Assembly: GCF_020536995.1 (NCBI RefSeq)
Contig: NC_068357.1
Location: forward strand, 55,545,640-55,609,639
Reading direction: 5' to 3'
Source of the DNA: Dreissena polymorpha
Taxonomy: Eukaryota > Mollusca > Bivalvia > Myida > Dreissenidae
DNA: 64,000 nt
Every line of letters starts with the position of its first letter. Position 1 is the first letter of the stretch. Shown piece after piece: positions 61,601 to 64,000 of this stretch. The translations under genes were made by a program, and so were the position numbers. The notes beneath the pieces were generated by a model, which was not told where the DNA came from, searched no databases, and worked only from the letters and a program-made list of their open reading frames with translations.

Positions 61601-62566
61601 ACCGATGTCGTCATCTTTTGTCGATGAAGTCATAGATATTGTTAAAAATAAGTTTATCTCCCAGTGGTATGACAGAATAAATAGTAACACTGGTCCTTCT
61701 AGAAGAGGAGGTAATAAATTGCGTCTGTATAAGTGTGTTAAATCTGAATATGTCACTGAACAATACTGTAAATTAATTATGCCACCTAGACATAGATCTG
61801 CGTTTTGTAAGTTCCGGTGTGGGGTAGCTCCCATCAGAATCGAAACCGGCAGGTATGAAGGTTTACCGATTCAGGAAAGAAATTGTCCGTTTTGTAATAA
61901 TGTTGAAGATGAGTACCATGTATTGTTCCATTGCCCAGTGTACTGTGATATCAGAGAAACTTTGTTTAAACGTGCTTCCGAAACAAAAGTTTTTAACACT
62001 AAATGATGTTGACAAATTTATCTATCTGTTTCCCAATTATAATATCATACGAGCCTGTGCCAGATCCTGCTATCTCATGCTACAGAGGCGGGTATTTTTA
62101 ATTTGTAAGTAATCTATTTTATTTATGTATATAATGTGATCATTGCTTTAGTTTTCTCCCGTTTTATTGCGTCTGAAGCAACTTTGCTAATCCGGTTCAC
62201 GGTGATCTGATCAACGTGATATATGATTTCTTACACCCATTTTTTAACTCATGCGCGATAGTGCTTTTTTTCTATCTTTCAGTATCTTACCTTTATTTTA
62301 AGGCAGATCGTAATTAATTTGATTAGCAAAGTTTCTCCAGTTTTAAACTTTTTAACTTTTATTTTTTATTTCATTATTTTGTGCAAAATGTTGAATTGAT
62401 AAAAGTCGTAATGTATGTAATTTGTAAATATTAAGTGGAATTCTTAATTGCGATAGTCTCTTATAATTCCAATATGGAATGGCAATATACATTTGATAAT
62501 GTGTAAATAATTGTAATATAATTACCATGAATGTATATTGATGAGACTTAAATAAAGATATACTAC
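57497..62566 (+). mobile_element. Non-LTR retrotransposon (LINE), nearly full length, inactivated
   Basis: Carries ORF1 (coiled coil, RRM-like domain, Arg-rich tail) and ORF2 (endonuclease, reverse transcriptase, C-terminal Cys/His motif) on +. The tail is TGATGAGACTTAAATAAAGA without a poly(A) run. Homology between duplicons 2 and 3 stops at 57496 and resumes near 62566, which defines the insertion. By eye ORF1 has one frameshift, and ORF2 about three frame changes and one stop. The clade is undecided; the C-terminal CPFC..VEDEYHVLFHCPVY motif fits the CR1/Jockey/I-like group better than L1. Confidence 0.75.
58639..62006 (+). pseudogene. LINE ORF2: endonuclease and reverse transcriptase, broken
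   Basis: The endonuclease starts CGFWNVRGW (58639), with ILGVDETHL, ICGDFNSRCGDGDD and TAMPDHSLLKW as metal-site motifs. The frame changes at an eight-T run (58857-58864) and again near 59130; a TGA interrupts near 59300. The RT is one open stretch, 59317-61353: GKSCGIDNIPVE, PIPKASTLDKRDPLSYRGIS, CAFIDFKKAYDSI, CGLRQGCILSPLLF, LLYADDIVILAD and YTYLGVILHEHLDYD, with both catalytic Asp boxes intact. Near 61310 the frame changes into VHNRAQRFFLGVGKYTPNDG. The C-terminus holds a Cys/His motif (CPFC...HVLFHC) and ends at 62006. Few breaks for 3.4 kb suggest a recent insertion. Confidence 0.75.
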
Positions 62567-62688
62567 TACACTAAGAATTGATCACACTTTGAGGTCAAAA
62601 GTAAAACATTACTATACAACAGCTTGTCCAGACTGTTATTGTGTCTTTCTCGCCCAATTCGTAATAACTTGCCACACATTACCATAAT

Positions 62689-63118
62689 CAGAAGGGGTAA
62701 TCACGTGATAGTCAAAGTGGCGACGTCCGTTCCGAGACAGTAATTTTTCGCCGTTTTATACCCTTTACGACTTCTGTTTATTTTTTAAACGACGCTCACT
62801 TTCCAACCATATCAGTCAAAAGGCGATTAGCGTTTATTTCGTATCTAAATTTGCTTTATATCTCGACTTTACTCCCCGCAAATTTTCTTAGTGGAGCCCT
62901 AATTAGGTCATCCCGCTCAGAATTTTCGCACCGAGTAAAGTCGAGATATAAAGCGAATATTACAAAAAATAAAAGCCAGTCACCTTCTTTCTAATATGGC
63001 TGGAAAGAGATCGGAATAAAAAAATAATAATACAAGAAATAAAGAGTATAAAACGACGAAAAATACGTGCCTCGGCATGGACGTCGCCATCTTGTTTGTC
63101 ACGTGATTACCCCCTCTG
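62689..63118. mobile_element. 430-bp MITE with ~70-bp inverted ends, CAGARGGGGTAATCACGTGA
   Basis: Ends CAGAAGGGGTAATCACGTGA and TCACGTGATTACCCCCTCTG are inverted and similarity extends about 70 bp inward. ATAAT flanks both sides (62684-62688, 63119-63123). An inner perfect 21-bp stem (62853-62873 with 62934-62954, GCTTTATATCTCGACTTTAC...) is present. Duplicon 2 shows the unoccupied site near 49868. No coding sequence. Confidence 0.8.
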
Positions 63119-64000
63119 ATAATGAGGAGAATAAATGTCTCATGTTTAACCCTTCGCATTGCCTCAACGTTAAAGATCGAACTGGATAGTCCAATTGTCA
63201 AATTTGATCATAAGACACCTTTTTTGACATTTTATGTAGATTATTAAGACAAAACATGAACGTGGGGGCAATCGCGCCTATGTACATATTTTGTGTCTGC
63301 AATCAGGTCTATATGATAAACAGGAATGATCTATTAATTCTTTTCGAGTTCAGCAAAATCGGAAAAAAATGTTAATAGGGCCAAATTTAATTTCGATTGC
63401 TTTGGAAAAATTATTTTTTCTGTTAAAATTGTAAGTTTAAAAGAACAAACTAGAACTATTACTGTAGGTAATTAATACCCAACATAATACTTCGAAACGA
63501 ACAGTTCATTTATTGGAAATATAAAGTATGTAAAAAGACGAATGTACTTCAAATGCTAACAGAATAGCATCTAAGAAGAACTTATTAACATATAATTTAG
63601 ATTTACATTGAATGTTGAGCTTTTCGTGCGCTTTATAAGCATCATCTGAAGTGATATACACAAAATTAAATCAATTTAATCATTTATAAGTTTGCTTAAG
63701 ATCATTTATACAAAACAACAATAATAAGCTTTCAATTTTCATTCGAAAATGAATCTTTGACTTTAAAGTTCACATTCTTTGTTCCTGCATGCAGTTGCGT
63801 CAATAAACATATTTGTCGCGTTATTATCGAATTCTGAATATATTCTGACAAATAAAGGTGCTCTAGTTGGATCCTCGCTTCATATTCAATAAAACTTACT
63901 AATAGTATGTGTTTTTTATGTGTGGCACACGACTTAGTATAGGTTTACATCGGTGCCAAGTGGTTTCAATATCCGTCACAGAACGCAGTTGTAAGTAATA
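63119..64000. other. Right part of duplicon 3, runs off the window
   Basis: Related throughout to 49890-50562; the last bases (CAGTTGTAAGTAATA) match 50545-50562. No gene seen. Confidence 0.55.

Noticed and set aside
1-64000. Retrovirus, LTR retrotransposon or Polinton
   Set aside because: I saw no paired long terminal repeats, protease/integrase blocks, capsid or protein-primed polymerase motifs. All reverse transcriptase traces are of the non-LTR type.

Overview
The window looks like nuclear DNA of a bivalve mollusc, possibly a heterodont such as Dreissena. The evidence is AT-rich spacers, GT-AG introns, many short hairpin transposons with GTCGTCCC/GGGACGAC arms, internally tandem 'pearl-like' elements, tRNA-derived SINEs and several non-LTR retrotransposon remnants. 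The species call is inference. No retrovirus, LTR element, Polinton or bacterial-type operon was seen. Coding DNA is sparse: the last exon of one gene, one complete kyphoscoliosis-peptidase (KY/hillarin)-like gene, and three paralogous genes for small secreted cysteine-rich peptides.  Layout. 1-1.1 kb: acidic last exon of a gene entering from the left. 1.7-6.5 kb: repeats and MITEs. 6.8-11.4 kb: five-exon KY-like gene on +, its introns filled with mobile elements. 11.5-16.8 kb: hairpin MITEs, a LINE remnant and a decayed Harbinger transposon. 17.8-20.4 kb: a 44-bp satellite. 21.4-25.3 kb: an L1/Tx1-like LINE on -, interrupted by another sequence. 25.3-31 kb: no gene seen.  21-64 kb is a tandem series of three diverged duplicons, each led by a 43-44-bp tandem array and each carrying one gene of the cysteine-rich family on - (gene 1 at 32.4-34.8, gene 2 at 44.5-47.0, gene 3 at 52.9-56.6 kb). 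Each gene has four tiny phase-matched exons (start stub, signal peptide, first Cys module, second Cys module plus stop). All three share a forkhead-site/E-box-like/TATA promoter block about 82-84 bp before the ATG and a microsatellite in intron 3. Copy 3 carries a 5-kb LINE and stops at the window edge where copy 2 still has about 0.5 kb before the next array, so the series may continue to the right.  The secreted peptide family with its shared promoter is the best candidate for an undescribed system. I do not recognise the family and assign no function. Every gene model was read by eye from splice signals and phase, without alignment tools or transcripts.
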